Origin: Actinomycetes bacterium
GTDB taxonomy: Bacteria; Actinomycetota; Acidimicrobiia; Acidimicrobiales; Acidimicrobiaceae
Length of the DNA stretch: 5,139 bases
Direction of reading: 5' to 3'
NCBI GenBank assembly: GCA_021833085.1
Contig: JAKBGL010000098.1
Span: 1-5,139, forward strand
The stretch's first letter is position 1; every line of letters begins with the position of its first letter. Both the position numbers and the translations under genes were made by a program. Shown in pieces: positions 4,953-5,139 of the stretch. Below the pieces are notes generated by a model. The model was not told where the DNA came from, searched no databases, and saw nothing but the letters and a program-made list of their open reading frames with translations.

Positions 4953-5139
4953 CGATTCACTAAGTTTGCGGAGTCTGCCTGAGCTATAGGCGAAACGACT
5001 TTATTTGGAAAGTAGAGGCTTATAGCGTCAGTTACTAGGGTGAGAGTGTCGTACGGAATGCGTAAACCCGATTTAGCGTGACCTTCGCTCGCTTCATAGC
5101 CTTTTATCGACCGCTTTGACTGTCTTAAGTAGTGTGTGT
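4949..5139 (-). CDS. Possible 3' end of an upstream gene (partial, unrecognised)
   Basis: On the leftward strand one frame stays open from the window edge (first full codon 5137-5135) for 62 codons to TGA 4951-4949. The peptide includes [20 protein letters not shown] and ends [10 protein letters not shown]. Its stop overlaps the first possible TTG start of the chemoreceptor gene as TTGA, the layout of translationally coupled genes. It has no ATG and no plausible early start inside the window, so any real gene would begin beyond 5139. I do not recognise the family. Against it: GC by codon position is nearly flat by hand count, and an open frame of this length arises by chance at about the 5% level. 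If it is not coding, 4953-5139 is intergenic and should hold the chemoreceptor promoter, of which I found no clear example. Confidence 0.35.
   Translation of the reverse strand, partial: THYLRQSKRSIKGYEASEGHAKSGLRIPYDTLTLVTDAISLYFPNKVVSPIAQADSANLVNR

Noticed and set aside
5104..5127. Flagellar sigma-28-like promoter for the chemoreceptor: leftward GTCGATAA (5111-5104) with TAAG upstream (5127-5124).
   Set aside because: The -10-like box matches 7 of 8 bases of GCCGATAA, but the gap to TAAG is 12 rather than about 15 nt, and it lies some 150 bp from the nearest start.

Overview
The window reads as an ordinary chromosomal stretch of a free-living, motile bacterium, with roughly balanced GC by eye. 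The Zn-ribbon/membrane miniprotein (MPWC...APWHFKLLVV) and the trehalase-type GH15 enzyme are both typical of Actinobacteria. Together with the moderate GC this suggests an Acidimicrobiia-like lineage. That placement is inference from protein style only, since no rRNA or marker gene is present. No tRNA, rRNA, CRISPR array, insertion sequence or phage gene was found.

Layout: a leftward DUF1801 gene (58-477) and a rightward cluster face away from each other across a structured intergenic region (478-697). The rightward cluster is a 65-residue Zn-ribbon single-pass membrane protein (698-895), a cytoplasmic GH15 glycosidase (979-2772) and a ROK-family sugar kinase (2830-3708). A leftward gene for a soluble PAS-domain chemoreceptor (3705-4952) converges on the kinase, and the two stop codons share one CTAG. 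To the right of the chemoreceptor a leftward reading frame stays open to the window edge and ends in a TTGA overlap with the chemoreceptor's first possible start, so it may be the tail of an upstream gene.

Function: the GH15 enzyme (probably alpha,alpha-trehalase, otherwise an intracellular glucoamylase-like enzyme) would release glucose in the cytoplasm, and the ROK kinase next to it would phosphorylate that glucose to glucose 6-phosphate. The kinase has lost the three cysteines of the usual ROK zinc site. The chemoreceptor has no membrane anchor and probably senses an internal signal through its PAS domain.

No clearly new multi-gene system is visible. The items most worth a second look are the zinc-site loss in the kinase, the overlapping inverted repeats between the divergent genes, a hairpin overlapping the DUF1801 ribosome binding site, the chemoreceptor start region (TTGA overlap versus an internal ATG behind a 15-bp palindrome), and an apparent excess of GATC tetramers.
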